From the NCBI RefSeq assembly GCF_000332295.1, contig NZ_KB235930.1, positions 1,679,895 through 1,743,894 of the forward strand: DNA of 64,000 nucleotides. The letters run 5' to 3'. The position numbers were made by a program, and so were the translations under genes. Shown here piece after piece: positions 8,000 to 17,419 of this stretch; position 1 is the stretch's first letter; every line of letters starts with the position of its first letter. The notes beneath the pieces were generated by a model, which had not been told where the DNA came from, did no database searches, and was given only the letters and a program-made list of their open reading frames with translations. The DNA comes from Fortiea contorta PCC 7126 (GTDB lineage Bacteria > Cyanobacteriota > Cyanobacteriia > Cyanobacteriales > Nostocaceae).

Positions 8000-10141
8000 A
8001 TGCTGGGAAATACACTTGTGAACAGATACCAAATTATTCGCTACTTGGGAGGTGGAGGATTTGGTGATACATTTGTGGCTGGTGATACTCAATTACCCGG
8101 TTCACCTTCATGCGTGGTTAAAAGACTCAAACCCCAAGCATCTGATCCAGTCACCTTGGAGACAGCTAGGCGTTTATTCGATACAGAAGCTCAAGTTTTG
8201 TATAGATTGGGAACTCACGATCGCATTCCTCAACTCCTAGCTTACTTTGAAGAAAATGCCGAATTTTATCTCGTTCAAGAATTTATTGAAGGTCACGATC
8301 TCAGCCAAGAATTAATACCTGGAAAAACTCTCAGCGAAGATGAGGTAATTACACTTTTAGAAGAAATTTTAACAATTTTAGATTTTGTGCATCAACAAAA
8401 AGTAATTCACCGCGATGTGAATCCACGCAATTTACTCAGGCGTCAAGAAGATGCAAAATTAGTGTTAATTGATTTCGGCGCAGTTAAACAAATTAGCACT
8501 CAGGTGATTACACCAACAGGTCAAACTAAATCTACAGTTGCGATTGGAACTCCTGGATATATTCCCGGTGAACAAGCCCAAGGTAGCCCCAAATTTAGTA
8601 GCGATATCTATGCACTAGGAATAGTCGCTATCCAAGCTATCACAGGTTTATCACCAGAACAACTTGTAAAAGACTCTGAGACTTATGAAATTATCTGGGA
8701 GAATCACGCGACAGTCTCACCAGAATTTGCTCAAATTATCAATAAAATGGTGTGTTATGACTTTCGCCACCGCTACCCTTCCGCAACTGCAGTTTTACAA
8801 GCTCTACGAGAATTAAAACAGCCATCTGCGCTGACTATAGCTTTAGCTCCTCCTACACCACCGTTAACTAAAGCTAAGAATCAAATTCAAAAAAAGAATC
8901 TAATTTTTCAAGGTATTTTAGCAATATTTGTCATGGGTATCGGCGCAACTGCATCTATATTTGTGATTGATACTATTCATTCTCAAAATGCGACTGAATT
9001 ATATAAACAAGGAAATACCTTTTTTGATTTACAGCGTTATCAAGACGCCCTCGCAGTATATGAAAAAGCAGTAAATATTAGACCAGATTATGCTGAGGGA
9101 TGGTACGCCCAAGGAAAAACATTATATGAATTAAAAAAATATTCAGCAGCATTAACTGCATACGATAAAGCTATTCAAATTCAACCAGAATATACAGCAG
9201 CTTGGAGCGGTAGAGGTTTGAGTTTAAAGAATTTGCAGCGCTATCAAGAAGCGATCGCCTCTTTAGATAAAGCTCTACAATTGAAAAATAACTCTCCAGA
9301 AGTCTGGAATGCTAAAGGTCAAGCTTTAAGTAATTTAAATCAATACGAAAACGCGATTAAGTCTTATGACAAAGCGATTGATTTACAATCAGATTACCAG
9401 GAAGCGTTTTATAATAAGGGTTTAGCACTACATCAATTAGGTCGCTATGACGAAGCGATCGCTGCTTACGACCAAGCCATTAAATTCAAATCAGATGATG
9501 AACAAGCTTGGTATAATCGCGGCAATGCTTTAGTCAATTTACAGCGCTATGAAGACGCATTTTCAGCATATGACCAAGCAGTAAAATATAAACAAAATTA
9601 TCATCAAGCTTGGTTATCGAGAGGGAATATGCTGATTAATTTACGCCGTTATCCAGAAGCGATCGCCTCTTTTGACCAAGTAATTAAATATAATCCTAAT
9701 AATTACCAAACATGGTATAGCCGGGGCTGGGCGCTACATCAAATCCAACGTTATGAAGAAGCAGTTCAGTCTTATAATAAGGCGATAGCAGCGAAAGTCA
9801 ATGATTATCAAGCGTGGTATGGTTTAGGGAATTCCCTATATATTTTGCAAAAATATCCAGAAGCGATCGCCGCTTATAATAAAGCAGTAAAATACAAAGT
9901 TGACCACTACGAAAGCTGGTACAGCAGAGGTAATGCTTTAGTAAAATCGCAACGCTATCAAGATGCGATCGCATCTTATACAAAAGCAATTAAATACAAA
10001 CCTGACTATCAACAAGCCATAGACGCTCGCAACCAAGCACAAAATCAGCAAAATCAACTCCAAACCGAGAAATTAAATCCTGTAATCGTACCCATCATAC
10101 CTTTTTCTCGCCCCACTAATTCAACACCACCAACAAACTAA
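8000..10141 (+). CDS. Hanks-type Ser/Thr protein kinase with TPR sensor region
   Basis: The kinase domain covers residues 1-270: P-loop GGGGFGDT, ATP lysine K41, catalytic loop IHRDVNPRN (D139) and DFG at 158-160. A proline-rich linker leads to one transmembrane helix (about 300-322) and then ten or so TPR repeats (about 327-680). The TPRs probably face the periplasm and may sense a ligand or partner. Unusually the catalytic-loop lysine (HRDxKPxN) is an asparagine, N141, which may lower or alter phosphotransfer. The gene is convergent with a second kinase at 10307, and a shared hairpin at 10149-10192 separates them. Confidence 0.93.
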   Translation: MLGNTLVNRYQIIRYLGGGGFGDTFVAGDTQLPGSPSCVVKRLKPQASDPVTLETARRLFDTEAQVLYRLGTHDRIPQLLAYFEENAEFYLVQEFIEGHDLSQELIPGKTLSEDEVITLLEEILTILDFVHQQKVIHRDVNPRNLLRRQEDAKLVLIDFGAVKQISTQVITPTGQTKSTVAIGTPGYIPGEQAQGSPKFSSDIYALGIVAIQAITGLSPEQLVKDSETYEIIWENHATVSPEFAQIINKMVCYDFRHRYPSATAVLQALRELKQPSALTIALAPPTPPLTKAKNQIQKKNLIFQGILAIFVMGIGATASIFVIDTIHSQNATELYKQGNTFFDLQRYQDALAVYEKAVNIRPDYAEGWYAQGKTLYELKKYSAALTAYDKAIQIQPEYTAAWSGRGLSLKNLQRYQEAIASLDKALQLKNNSPEVWNAKGQALSNLNQYENAIKSYDKAIDLQSDYQEAFYNKGLALHQLGRYDEAIAAYDQAIKFKSDDEQAWYNRGNALVNLQRYEDAFSAYDQAVKYKQNYHQAWLSRGNMLINLRRYPEAIASFDQVIKYNPNNYQTWYSRGWALHQIQRYEEAVQSYNKAIAAKVNDYQAWYGLGNSLYILQKYPEAIAAYNKAVKYKVDHYESWYSRGNALVKSQRYQDAIASYTKAIKYKPDYQQAIDARNQAQNQQNQLQTEKLNPVIVPIIPFSRPTNSTPPTN

Positions 10142-10148
10142 AGTATCT

Positions 10149-10192
10149 GGCTGGTATTAGCAGTTAGGAATAACTATCTACTCATACCAGCC
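10149..10192. terminator. Bidirectional hairpin between convergent kinases
   Basis: Perfect 9-bp arms GGCTGGTAT/ATACCAGCC with a 26-nt loop, followed by GATTTTAT, lie 8 bp after the stop of the first kinase. Confidence 0.6.
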
Positions 10193-10306
10193 GATTTTAT
10201 GTTTAACTTTTATATCTTCACCTGGGCAAAAAAAAGTATCAATTTATCTCTAGCATTAGCTCAAACCACAAAAAAATATTCAACAGCCTCTCATGGTAGA
10301 TTTACT

Positions 10307-12091
10307 TTAATGACTTTGAATATTCACCTCTTGCAGATCATCTACAGCATTTAAACTTTCAACATGACTAGTTAAAGTATGGCGAATTTGCAAGTTGTTT
10401 TTTTTGCTAGCAGAGATTGCTTTTGATAAAGCGACATTTTGTCCTTGAGATTGCTGCTGCTTTTCGGTGTACTCCGCCAATTTGACTTGAGCTTGACTAT
10501 AAGCAGGAGTGTTCTCAGGAATTTCGTGAAGAAATTTGATCGCACTATCAAAGTTACCCACAAACGCTTGATTATAAGCCTTTTGTAAAAAGTAGGTAGC
10601 TCTGATATATTGTTTGTCTTTATACTCGACTAACTTTTCTTGGGCGATCGTGCTAGCAGAGCTTTCAACAGGAACTTTCCGCAGATGTTCTAAAGCACGA
10701 GAGAAATCTTTATCTGCTGCTTTATTAAAAGCTTGAGTTAATAATTCTTGCCCCTGACCTTCAATGTTACTACGGGCTTGATCAACTATTTTTTCAGTTT
10801 TCGTTTGCCAATATAAAATATCAGGAACTTGCGCTGAAAGACGAAATACATCCGCCCATTTTTTTTCTTGAAAAGCCTTTTCTACTAACTGATATGTTTG
10901 GGCAGCAAGTTTCCAGTCTTGTTGCCACTCGTCGATTGTAGCTTGCGCTTCTGGATAAATGTTGCTTTGAGCCGGGATAGATTTAGCCAAAGCGATCGCT
11001 TCTTGTAAATCACCTGTCTGATATTCTTCTGTGGCTTTATATAAAGCTTCTGTTCCCACGGGTACTTGGACATGATTCATTAAAGAATATGCTCCCAATC
11101 CCATCAACACAGAATTAGTCAGCAGCCCTACTCTCATACCCGTCAGCAGCGGTGGAGATGATGAAGCATGATTTTTTGCTAAATTTTTTTTGTGCTCATC
11201 ACCTGCTTTTAAAGATGGTCGATCCTGTGTACCGATAATTTTCACCGGTAATTGAGTTTCCCACACCATCTGTTTGAGGATATGCAGCACCTGAGTTGCA
11301 GACTGCAACCGCTCTTGATAATCATAACGAATCATTTGGCTGAGAATCGCAGCTAAATAATCACTAACTGGTGTGTTCTCAAAACGCCAAATAATTTCAT
11401 TGGTATAGCTATCAACCTGTAATTGTAGTGGCGATAATCCAGTTAAAGCTTGAATCGCAATCATCCCCAAAGCGTAAATATCGCTATTGGGTCGCGTCTG
11501 ACCAATAAATTGCTCCGGCGGGATATAACCTAGGGAAGTCACAGGAACTCGATAGATGGGAGATTCGACATCTATCCCAAAATCAATCGCTTGGATAGAG
11601 CCAAAGTCAATCAGCACTAACTTTCCATCACTGGCGCGCCGAACTATATTTTCTGGTTTGACATCACAGTGAATGACGCCTTGAGAGTGGACAAATTCCA
11701 GAATTTCTAAAACATCTTGTAGGAATTCAACAACCGCGCTTTCACTCCAAATGGCTTCCCAATGTGTCTTGATTGGTAGTTCTGCTGTTAATGAGTGTCC
11801 TTCTATAAACTCCTGTACTAAGTAAAAACGCTCATGTTCCTCAAAGCAAGCAATCAGTTCAGGAATTTGGTTATGACATCCCAAACGCTTGAGAGTTTCG
11901 GTTTCGGTGAGAAAACGTAATCTCAAGGTATCCAAGTAACTAGGCTGCGAACTATTAACTTTTAATTGTTTAACAACACACTTTGGGTTCTCGGGATAAT
12001 CTATATCTACAGCAATGTATGTTTGCCCAAATACACCCGCACCTAGGCTTTGGACGATTTGGTAACGCGCTTGTAGTACTTTACCGATCAT
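10307..12091 (-). CDS. Hanks-type Ser/Thr protein kinase, non-RD type
   Basis: The kinase domain is at residues 1-270, with P-loop GAGVFGQT, K41, catalytic loop IHCDVKPEN and DFG. A hydrophobic segment near residues 335-355 (VGLLTNSVLMGLGAYSLM) is a likely single transmembrane helix. Beyond it lies an all-helical, lysine/glutamine-rich region resembling loose TPR-like repeats. The usual HRD arginine is Cys, making this a non-RD kinase, a class often regulated differently from RD kinases. The start at 12091 aligns MIGKVLQARYQIV with the start of the neighbouring kinase; ATG 12103 and GTG 12184 are alternatives. Confidence 0.9.
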   Translation of the reverse strand: MIGKVLQARYQIVQSLGAGVFGQTYIAVDIDYPENPKCVVKQLKVNSSQPSYLDTLRLRFLTETETLKRLGCHNQIPELIACFEEHERFYLVQEFIEGHSLTAELPIKTHWEAIWSESAVVEFLQDVLEILEFVHSQGVIHCDVKPENIVRRASDGKLVLIDFGSIQAIDFGIDVESPIYRVPVTSLGYIPPEQFIGQTRPNSDIYALGMIAIQALTGLSPLQLQVDSYTNEIIWRFENTPVSDYLAAILSQMIRYDYQERLQSATQVLHILKQMVWETQLPVKIIGTQDRPSLKAGDEHKKNLAKNHASSSPPLLTGMRVGLLTNSVLMGLGAYSLMNHVQVPVGTEALYKATEEYQTGDLQEAIALAKSIPAQSNIYPEAQATIDEWQQDWKLAAQTYQLVEKAFQEKKWADVFRLSAQVPDILYWQTKTEKIVDQARSNIEGQGQELLTQAFNKAADKDFSRALEHLRKVPVESSASTIAQEKLVEYKDKQYIRATYFLQKAYNQAFVGNFDSAIKFLHEIPENTPAYSQAQVKLAEYTEKQQQSQGQNVALSKAISASKKNNLQIRHTLTSHVESLNAVDDLQEVNIQSH

Positions 12092-12184
12092 GTGATTGGT
12101 CATGAGTCTGGTTACTGAGTAAGTCCTTATATTAGGTTTTCTAAGATTGCTCACTTTTTCCGGAACGCCTTCAAAACAAATCAC

Positions 12185-12460
12185 CGTCAGCTTGATTACT
12201 AGGCTAAAAACTAGGTTAGTATACGTATTTTTACTAGTGATATGCCTTTTATATACAGTTTTTCAGACATATACAACTTGAACAACACAAAGTATGAAAT
12301 ATTGCTGCTATAATTTACAGTCTGTAATATTTTTTACCTTTAATTAAATAATTTCTGGCTCAACAACAAGGTATGGGTGACATACCTGACAAATTAGCTA
12401 ATGGCCATCCTGTCAAGGGTTGAGCAATACTTGTAAATATAGTTAATTATCAACTTAGAG
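12185..12460. promoter_or_regulatory. Divergent intergenic region (kinase / queD)
   Basis: The stretch is AT-rich and must hold the promoters of both flanking genes. A GTA-N8-TAC word at 12324-12337 matches the NtcA half-site pattern but has no -10 box at the usual distance. A 6-bp hairpin GGTATG/CATACC lies at 12370-12386. No riboswitch consensus was recognised, including preQ1, despite queD being downstream. Confidence 0.4.
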
Positions 12461-12472
12461 GTGATGTTAGGA

Positions 12473-12859
12473 ATGCCCCAATGGAAACTCTCAACAGAAT
12501 TTACGTTTGACAGCGCGCACTACATTAAAGATTACGACGGCCCTTGTGGTCGGATGCATGGGCATACTTATAAAATCCGCGTTGAAGCTACATCGTCACA
12601 GTTGCATTCTTCAGAATACTGCCCACATCCTGTCATGGTAGCCGATTTTAGAACCTTACGCTGGGCAAAACAAGACGTCACCAAAGGGGGACTTGACCAC
12701 TGCGTTTTGAACGAAGTTTTACCCCCCGAATATGAAACAACCGCCGAGATGATTGCCAAGTATATTTATGACCAAACCAAGAAACAAGTACCACCGGGTG
12801 TACAACTGAAAGTGAAGGTGTCAGAAACACCGAATAGTTGGGTAGAGTATGAAGATTGA
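12473..12859 (+). CDS. queD: 6-carboxy-5,6,7,8-tetrahydropterin synthase family (QueD/PTPS)
   Basis: A PTPS-fold enzyme that makes 6-carboxytetrahydropterin from dihydroneopterin triphosphate in the queuosine pathway. The zinc ligands are visible as His in FDSAHYI and in GRMHGHTY (HxH), with a cysteine just before (GPCGRMHGH). The C-terminal glutamate in KVSETPNSWVEY anchors the pterin. The length of about 128 aa is normal. The start is placed at ATG 12473 with AGAGGTG 9 nt upstream; ATG 12464 and GTG 12461 are in frame. The cyanobacterial family could also act on other pterins. A terminator hairpin follows at 12866. Confidence 0.9.
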   Translation: MPQWKLSTEFTFDSAHYIKDYDGPCGRMHGHTYKIRVEATSSQLHSSEYCPHPVMVADFRTLRWAKQDVTKGGLDHCVLNEVLPPEYETTAEMIAKYIYDQTKKQVPPGVQLKVKVSETPNSWVEYED

Positions 12860-12865
12860 AGAACT

Positions 12866-12914
12866 GCGCTGAAAGCGATTGTGCATAGCATCGCCGGTTG
12901 GGATCAGCGCTTTT
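12866..12914 (+). terminator. Terminator after queD
   Basis: Outer stem GCGCTGA (12866-12872) with TCAGCGC (12904-12910), inner stem GCGAT/ATCGC, then TTTT. Confidence 0.7.
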
Positions 12915-13032
12915 CAAGGATAAATACCTGCATTTGGATTTAATAACACAAACCAAGAATCTCGCGGCTTCAAGTTGTGGGAGTGTCAAAGTATAAATTC
13001 TGAGTAGCTGTGAAGGGACTGTGCTTAGACTT

Positions 13033-14220
13033 ATGAAACTTAGCCTGTGCATGATTGTCAAGAACGAAGCCGCAACATTACCTCAATGCTTGACTAGTGT
13101 CAAAAATGTTGTCGATGAAATGGTAGTTTTAGATACGGGTTCTAGCGATCGCACTCCAGAAATCGCTACACTATACGGTGCAAAGGTACATCATTTTCCG
13201 TGGTGCGATGATTTTAGTGCAGCTCGCAACGCGGCTCTGAAACACGTCACAGGCGACTGGATTTTAGTGTTAGATGCTGATGAGACGCTAGCAGCAGATA
13301 TCGTTCCCCAGATGAAGTCAACAATCCAAAGTGAAGAATATCTGCTGATTAACTTGGTTCGTTATGAAGTGGGCGCGGAACAATCACCATATTCTCTGGT
13401 TTCTCGACTGTTTCGCAATCATCCCAGTATTCAATTTTCTCGACCTTACCACGCTTTAGTTGATGACAGTGTGTCGGGAATTTTGACTCAAGAACCCCAT
13501 TGGCAGATCGGTTATTTACAAGGAGTGGCAATTCTACATAAAGGATATCAAAAAGCAGCGATCGCCCAAGGTAATAAGTATGCCAGAGCGCAAGCCGCAA
13601 TGGAAGGTTTTCTAAATACTCATCCTGATGATCCCTATGTTTGCAGTAAACTAGGGGCGTTGTATGTAGAAACTGGCAAAATTGACCAAGGGATGGAGTT
13701 GTTGACCAAAGGAATCGCCGAATGTGGGGAAAACTACGAGATTTTGTATGAACTCCATTACCATTTAGGCATTGCTTACAGTCGCTTACAAAATCCCCGA
13801 CAAGCTATTTATCATTATCAAGCAGCAATCAAGTTGCCGATTTATCCGATTTTGAAATTAGGCGCGTATAATAACTTGGGCAACCTATTCAAAGCCGCTG
13901 GCGATTTAAACGGTGCAAAAATCGCCTATGAAACAGCTTTGAAGATTGACAAAAGCTTTGCTGCCGGACATTATAACTTGGGGATGACCTTTAAGGCTTT
14001 AGGTTTATTTACAGATGCGATCGCTTCTTACCAGCAAGCCATCAAGTTAAAACCTGACTATGCACAAGCTTATCAAAATTTAGGCGTGGTACAGTTAAAA
14101 GTTGGCAATGTCCAAGCTAGCGTCACAGCTTTTAAAAATGCGATCGCCCTTCACGAGCAGCATCACCCAGCAGAAGCTGAGAGATTACGTCAAGGTTTGC
14201 GAGAGATGGGGTTAATTTAG
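13033..14220 (+). CDS. Family 2 glycosyltransferase with C-terminal TPR repeats
   Basis: The N-terminal GT2 domain (residues 1-200) opens with LSLCMIVKNEAATLPQCL, has the LDTGSSDRTPEIA nucleotide-binding loop, and a VLDADE DxD motif for metal and sugar nucleotide. FSAARNAAL is a family signature. From about residue 200 to the end there are at least four TPR units. This fusion is frequent in cyanobacteria and Firmicutes and is often linked to glycosylation of peptides or surface polymers, but the acceptor is unknown here. ATG 13033 is preferred to GTG 13021 since the fold starts at MKLSLCMIV. Confidence 0.9.
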   Translation: MKLSLCMIVKNEAATLPQCLTSVKNVVDEMVVLDTGSSDRTPEIATLYGAKVHHFPWCDDFSAARNAALKHVTGDWILVLDADETLAADIVPQMKSTIQSEEYLLINLVRYEVGAEQSPYSLVSRLFRNHPSIQFSRPYHALVDDSVSGILTQEPHWQIGYLQGVAILHKGYQKAAIAQGNKYARAQAAMEGFLNTHPDDPYVCSKLGALYVETGKIDQGMELLTKGIAECGENYEILYELHYHLGIAYSRLQNPRQAIYHYQAAIKLPIYPILKLGAYNNLGNLFKAAGDLNGAKIAYETALKIDKSFAAGHYNLGMTFKALGLFTDAIASYQQAIKLKPDYAQAYQNLGVVQLKVGNVQASVTAFKNAIALHEQHHPAEAERLRQGLREMGLI

Positions 14221-14362
14221 ATATTTTTGAGATTTCATCAGCTGGAGTTGAGCAAATTTAGACAACCGTTTTTCCCTCAGTAACAGACCAAGATAGACCG
14301 CAGCGAGATCGAATGCCTTCCGGCTGGAGGTTAAGATTGAGGGAGAGCATATTGATCAACAA

Positions 14363-14629
14363 ATGGCAAAGCAGGAACATCCACTCACGGGAGAAGCGCT
14401 TCTTAAAGAAGTGTGTCGGCGGATTCGGGTGGCACGGAGCTACTGGGATGCTCATAATAATGCTGCCTGTCGGGGAGAGCGAGAACGCGCCTTAGCCCTT
14501 TACAATACGCTAACGAAGGAACAGAAAGATCAGATTCCCCAGCAACTGCGGATATGGCTGCGCTACCGCAGTGAAAAATACTTTGGGGCACACCGCACGC
14601 CACCAAAATCGAAACGAAAGTCGAAATAG
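14363..14629 (+). CDS. Small basic hypothetical protein, 88 aa
   Basis: Not recognised. The protein is charged and helical, with a WDAHNNAACRGERERAL core and a lysine-rich tail (PPKSKRKSK), suggesting nucleic-acid contact. Base use here and in the following glycosylase gene is richer in G+C third positions than the flanking genes and lacks HIP1 octamers, hinting at a shared, possibly acquired, origin. It lies about 100 bp upstream of the glycosylase on the same strand. Likely a real gene because antisense frames are less protein-like. Confidence 0.6.
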   Translation: MAKQEHPLTGEALLKEVCRRIRVARSYWDAHNNAACRGERERALALYNTLTKEQKDQIPQQLRIWLRYRSEKYFGAHRTPPKSKRKSK

Positions 14630-14730
14630 CACTGGCGAGAGTGTTTTTTCAATGTTTACCAACCCAAAAAGTATTTCTGTAAATTGGCAAAAGGGAACCC
14701 AAAAACTTGTCCTTCTGCTCAAAGCTGGCA

Positions 14731-15345
14731 ATGAAAAGATTGGAAACACCCGTTGATATCGACGCTCAATGGTTAAGCCGCGATTCTATGATCGTCGCGC
14801 CTGAACTGATTGGCTGTACCTTAGTGCGGCACATGCCAGATCAGACAATCCTGCGTGGCTTGATTGTGGAGACTGAAGCCTACGGCCCAGGTGATCCAGC
14901 AATGCACGCTTACCGCCGCCCCACTGCCCGCAATCGGGTGATGTTTGGCCCAGCAGGCGTAGCATACGTTTATTTGATTTATGGCACTTACCATTGCTTC
15001 AATGTCATCACCGATCAGCCTGAAATTCCCAGTGCTGTGCTGATTCGTGCACTTCAGTTAGACACCGCTCCTGTCTGGATCGAGCCGCAACAGAAACTTC
15101 AGCGAGTGGCTGCAGGACCGGGAAAACTGTGTCAGGCGTTCAAAATCGATCGAACGCTAAGCGCAACGCCACTTCAGCCTGGTCAGGCGCTGTGGCTGGA
15201 GCATCGTCATTCGCAGTTTCAGCAGCAGCTATCAGATGGTAATCTGTCTCTCATCCAGACTACTCGCATTGGCTTAACTCAAGGCGTTGATCTTCCCTGG
15301 CGCTGGTATCTGTCTGGCTGTCCTGCGGTGTCTCGAAAAGGTTGA
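14731..15345 (+). CDS. DNA-3-methyladenine glycosylase (AAG/MPG family)
   Basis: A base-excision repair enzyme that removes alkylated purines. Diagnostic segments are VETEAYGPGDPAMHAYRRPTARN (catalytic Glu plus the intercalation region), MFGPAGVAYVYLIYGTYHCFNV and the AAGPGKLCQAF loop. The length (about 204 aa) is normal and the C-terminal WYLSGCPAVSR is complete. ATG 14731 fits the start; TTG 14707 is also in frame. Its stop overlaps the beginning of an HsdR-like remnant, so the downstream boundary marks a recombination junction. Codon use differs somewhat from the neighbours. Confidence 0.92.
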   Translation: MKRLETPVDIDAQWLSRDSMIVAPELIGCTLVRHMPDQTILRGLIVETEAYGPGDPAMHAYRRPTARNRVMFGPAGVAYVYLIYGTYHCFNVITDQPEIPSAVLIRALQLDTAPVWIEPQQKLQRVAAGPGKLCQAFKIDRTLSATPLQPGQALWLEHRHSQFQQQLSDGNLSLIQTTRIGLTQGVDLPWRWYLSGCPAVSRKG

Positions 15346-15578
15346 GCAGTGCGATGTTGGTTACCGTGATCGCGCAAAAACTCCAGCAGATGGTGGAGTT
15401 AAATAAAACTCGCATCAACTACCTGGAGACATTCCAGCAGATGATTACAGAGTACAATGCTGACTCACGGAATGTGCAGATATTCTTCAATGATTTGATT
15501 AACTTTGCTCAGGAATTGGTGCTGAAGATAAAAGAGCGATCGCTATCCCAAATCCCCAAAAGTAATCAACTGGGGTAA
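15342..15578 (+). pseudogene. Remnant of type I restriction HsdR C-terminus
   Basis: The 78-codon frame (VTVIAQKLQQMVELNKTRINYLETFQQMITEYNADSRNVQIFFNDLINFAQEL) resembles the helical C-terminal domain of type I restriction subunit R, which normally follows a nuclease and helicase of over 700 residues. None of those upstream domains is present; the fragment begins at the stop codon of the glycosylase. It is best read as a decayed or transferred restriction gene tail. Whether any short peptide is made is unknown. The family call is from memory of the domain, without alignment. Confidence 0.6.
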
Positions 15579-15684
15579 AGACCTTTACCCTTCCACTTTA
15601 CCCCAGTTTTACCCCAGAAACGTCTATTGGGGTAAACACCTCTACCTTACATTTTTACCCCAGTTTTACCCCAGTTCTTTATCC
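15568..15684. repeat. 57-bp tandem repeat with strong inverted arms
   Basis: Two imperfect units begin with TGGGGTAAA at 15571 and 15628. The motif TTTTACCCCAG occurs repeatedly, and a perfect 13-bp inverted pair (15568-15580 with 15596-15608) makes a stable hairpin. It directly follows the HsdR remnant, so it may be its terminator or a mobile scar. Confidence 0.75.
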
Positions 15685-15748
15685 AAAATACCCAAAATAA
15701 CCCCAAAAATCTCTAAAGGCTTGTTTTCTAAGCACTTTAACGTCCAAT

Positions 15749-15770
15749 AAAAAAGGGCTTGAAAGCCCCC
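15749..15770 (-). terminator. Terminator of tRNA-Cys
   Basis: On the minus strand a GGGCTT/AAGCCC stem is followed by TTTTTTATT, 21 bp past the tRNA 3' end. Confidence 0.85.
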
Positions 15771-15790
15771 AAATACTTATACTTTCTTAA

Positions 15791-15862
<72 letters not shown>

Positions 15863-15987
15863 GCTTTGTGCTTTTGAAGATCACCTGAATGCTATTGATT
15901 AAGGCTTAATAGTCATCAGAATTTTAATGATACCACACAGGTTTATTGTTGACTACTGTAAACTATGCCTAGCTGATGGCAGAAGGG

Positions 15988-16022
15988 AATAGGGAAGGGG
16001 GAACAGTTCCTTATTCCCTATT
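15988..16022 (-). terminator. Hairpin downstream of the PIN/TRAM gene
   Basis: A 9-bp AATAGGGAA/TTCCCTATT stem with an inner GGAAC/GTTCC pairing sits 72 bp past the stop. It is built from GGGAATA-type short repeats common in this window. Confidence 0.5.
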
Positions 16023-16093
16023 GCCGTAAGGGAGTAAGAGACTCCCGCTGCTCATGGGTAGGGATTTTAAATTTTGGATGTGTCTACTCTACT

Positions 16094-17170
16094 TCAGGCG
16101 ATCGCTGAAGCTTGGGGTTTAGCGAAGATCATTCGGCCTGCGGTGGTTTGTAGGGCGCTGGTAACTACTACTCGCAATTCCCCTCCCACATAACTGCTAC
16201 CTTCTTCCACGACAACCATTGTCCCGTCGTCTAAGTAACCAATCCCCTGGCTGGGTTCTTTACCTTCTTTGAGAATTTTCAAATCCAGGTTATCGCCGGG
16301 TAGGTAGGTAGGACGAACGGCGTTGACTAAATCGTTGACGTTTAAGACTGGGACTTTCTGTACACTGGCGACTTTCGACAAGTTGTAGTCATTGGTGAGC
16401 AGAGTTCCGCTAATCTCTTGAGCAAAACGGACTAATTTTGCGTCTACGGTGGGGGTATCTTCGTAGTCAATGGGGTTGATGAGAATGCGATCGGGGTAAG
16501 CTTCCCGAATGCGATTGAGAATCTCTAAACCTCGTCTCCCCCTGACTCGTTTTTGGTCTTTGCTGGCATCTGCGACTTGTTGCAATTCTTGTAAAATAAA
16601 CTGAGGGACGATGATTTGCCCTTCTAAAAATCCTGTTTCTAGAAGCGCTTCAATTCGACCATCGATGATGCAGCTGGTGTCTAAAACTTTGGTATTTGCA
16701 GGCTTGAGTGTGCCCTCCACTACCATGGTTTCTACGGGGTTGGGATTGATTAACCGTAGCAACCCTCTACCGTGGGTGTCGGCTAAATTCATGCCAGTCA
16801 CAGATAGCATGATACTACCAACGACTGCCACTAAGGGCTTGATGAAACTAAAGTCGGCGGGAATGGGTAACAAAAATAACGGTGCTAACATCAAGTTGGC
16901 TACTAACAGCCCAATGACTAAGCCGATCGCTCGCGTTAAAATTACTTCCAGTGGCATTTCGCGGACTTGTGCTTCTAGACGGCGATATGTTGTTTGGAAT
17001 CTCAGCCCGACTGCACCGCCAATAATGGCAGCAAACACGGCAAATACTAGGCGTAAGGCATCGAGGTTTGTCACACCAGCGACTGTGCTGTCTGGCAACA
17101 GTTCTATGCTGTAAAACCCTATTCCTGACGCTGCTAGGATGAATGAAAAAATTATAATTGCGTCTAACAT
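16094..17170 (-). CDS. PIN/TRAM domain membrane protein (YacL-like)
   Basis: Four transmembrane helices (residues 1-115) precede a PIN-like nuclease domain that starts at KVLDTSCIIDGRIEALLETG and includes further acidic residues (VDAKLVRFAQ, LLTNDYNL). A C-terminal TRAM-like RNA-binding beta domain is indicated by GKEPSQGIGYLDDGTMVVVEEG. The layout matches Bacillus YacL and is conserved in cyanobacteria. It probably acts on RNA at the membrane, but its substrate is unknown. ATG 17170 is preferred; a TTG at 17191 would add seven polar residues before the first helix. Confidence 0.9.
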   Translation of the reverse strand: MLDAIIIFSFILAASGIGFYSIELLPDSTVAGVTNLDALRLVFAVFAAIIGGAVGLRFQTTYRRLEAQVREMPLEVILTRAIGLVIGLLVANLMLAPLFLLPIPADFSFIKPLVAVVGSIMLSVTGMNLADTHGRGLLRLINPNPVETMVVEGTLKPANTKVLDTSCIIDGRIEALLETGFLEGQIIVPQFILQELQQVADASKDQKRVRGRRGLEILNRIREAYPDRILINPIDYEDTPTVDAKLVRFAQEISGTLLTNDYNLSKVASVQKVPVLNVNDLVNAVRPTYLPGDNLDLKILKEGKEPSQGIGYLDDGTMVVVEEGSSYVGGELRVVVTSALQTTAGRMIFAKPQASAIA

Positions 17171-17419
17171 GGTTGTTTTGTTTTCCTGCAACTGAGTTAA
17201 CCAAATCTAGTTAAGTATTTTTTATTTCGTCGCTAAGATAGATTCAGAAATATTTACTTACACTAAAGGTTTGAGCAGGCAATATCTGCAAACATTATAA
17301 CCAAATACTTCTATATCCATATTTTGAATTGTTTTATTATCAGCCGATGAAACTATAGATATATTAATAATTTTCATTTTTTTTAATTTTCAATACGGTT
17401 AATTTTATTTTTTTTCACA

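Noticed and set aside
12324-12337. NtcA-type GTA-N8-TAC site upstream of queD
   Set aside because: No -10 box at the usual distance of about 22 bp, and such words are expected by chance in AT-rich DNA.
16611-17114. 167-codon plus-strand frame
   Set aside because: Antisense shadow of the PIN/TRAM gene with skewed composition.
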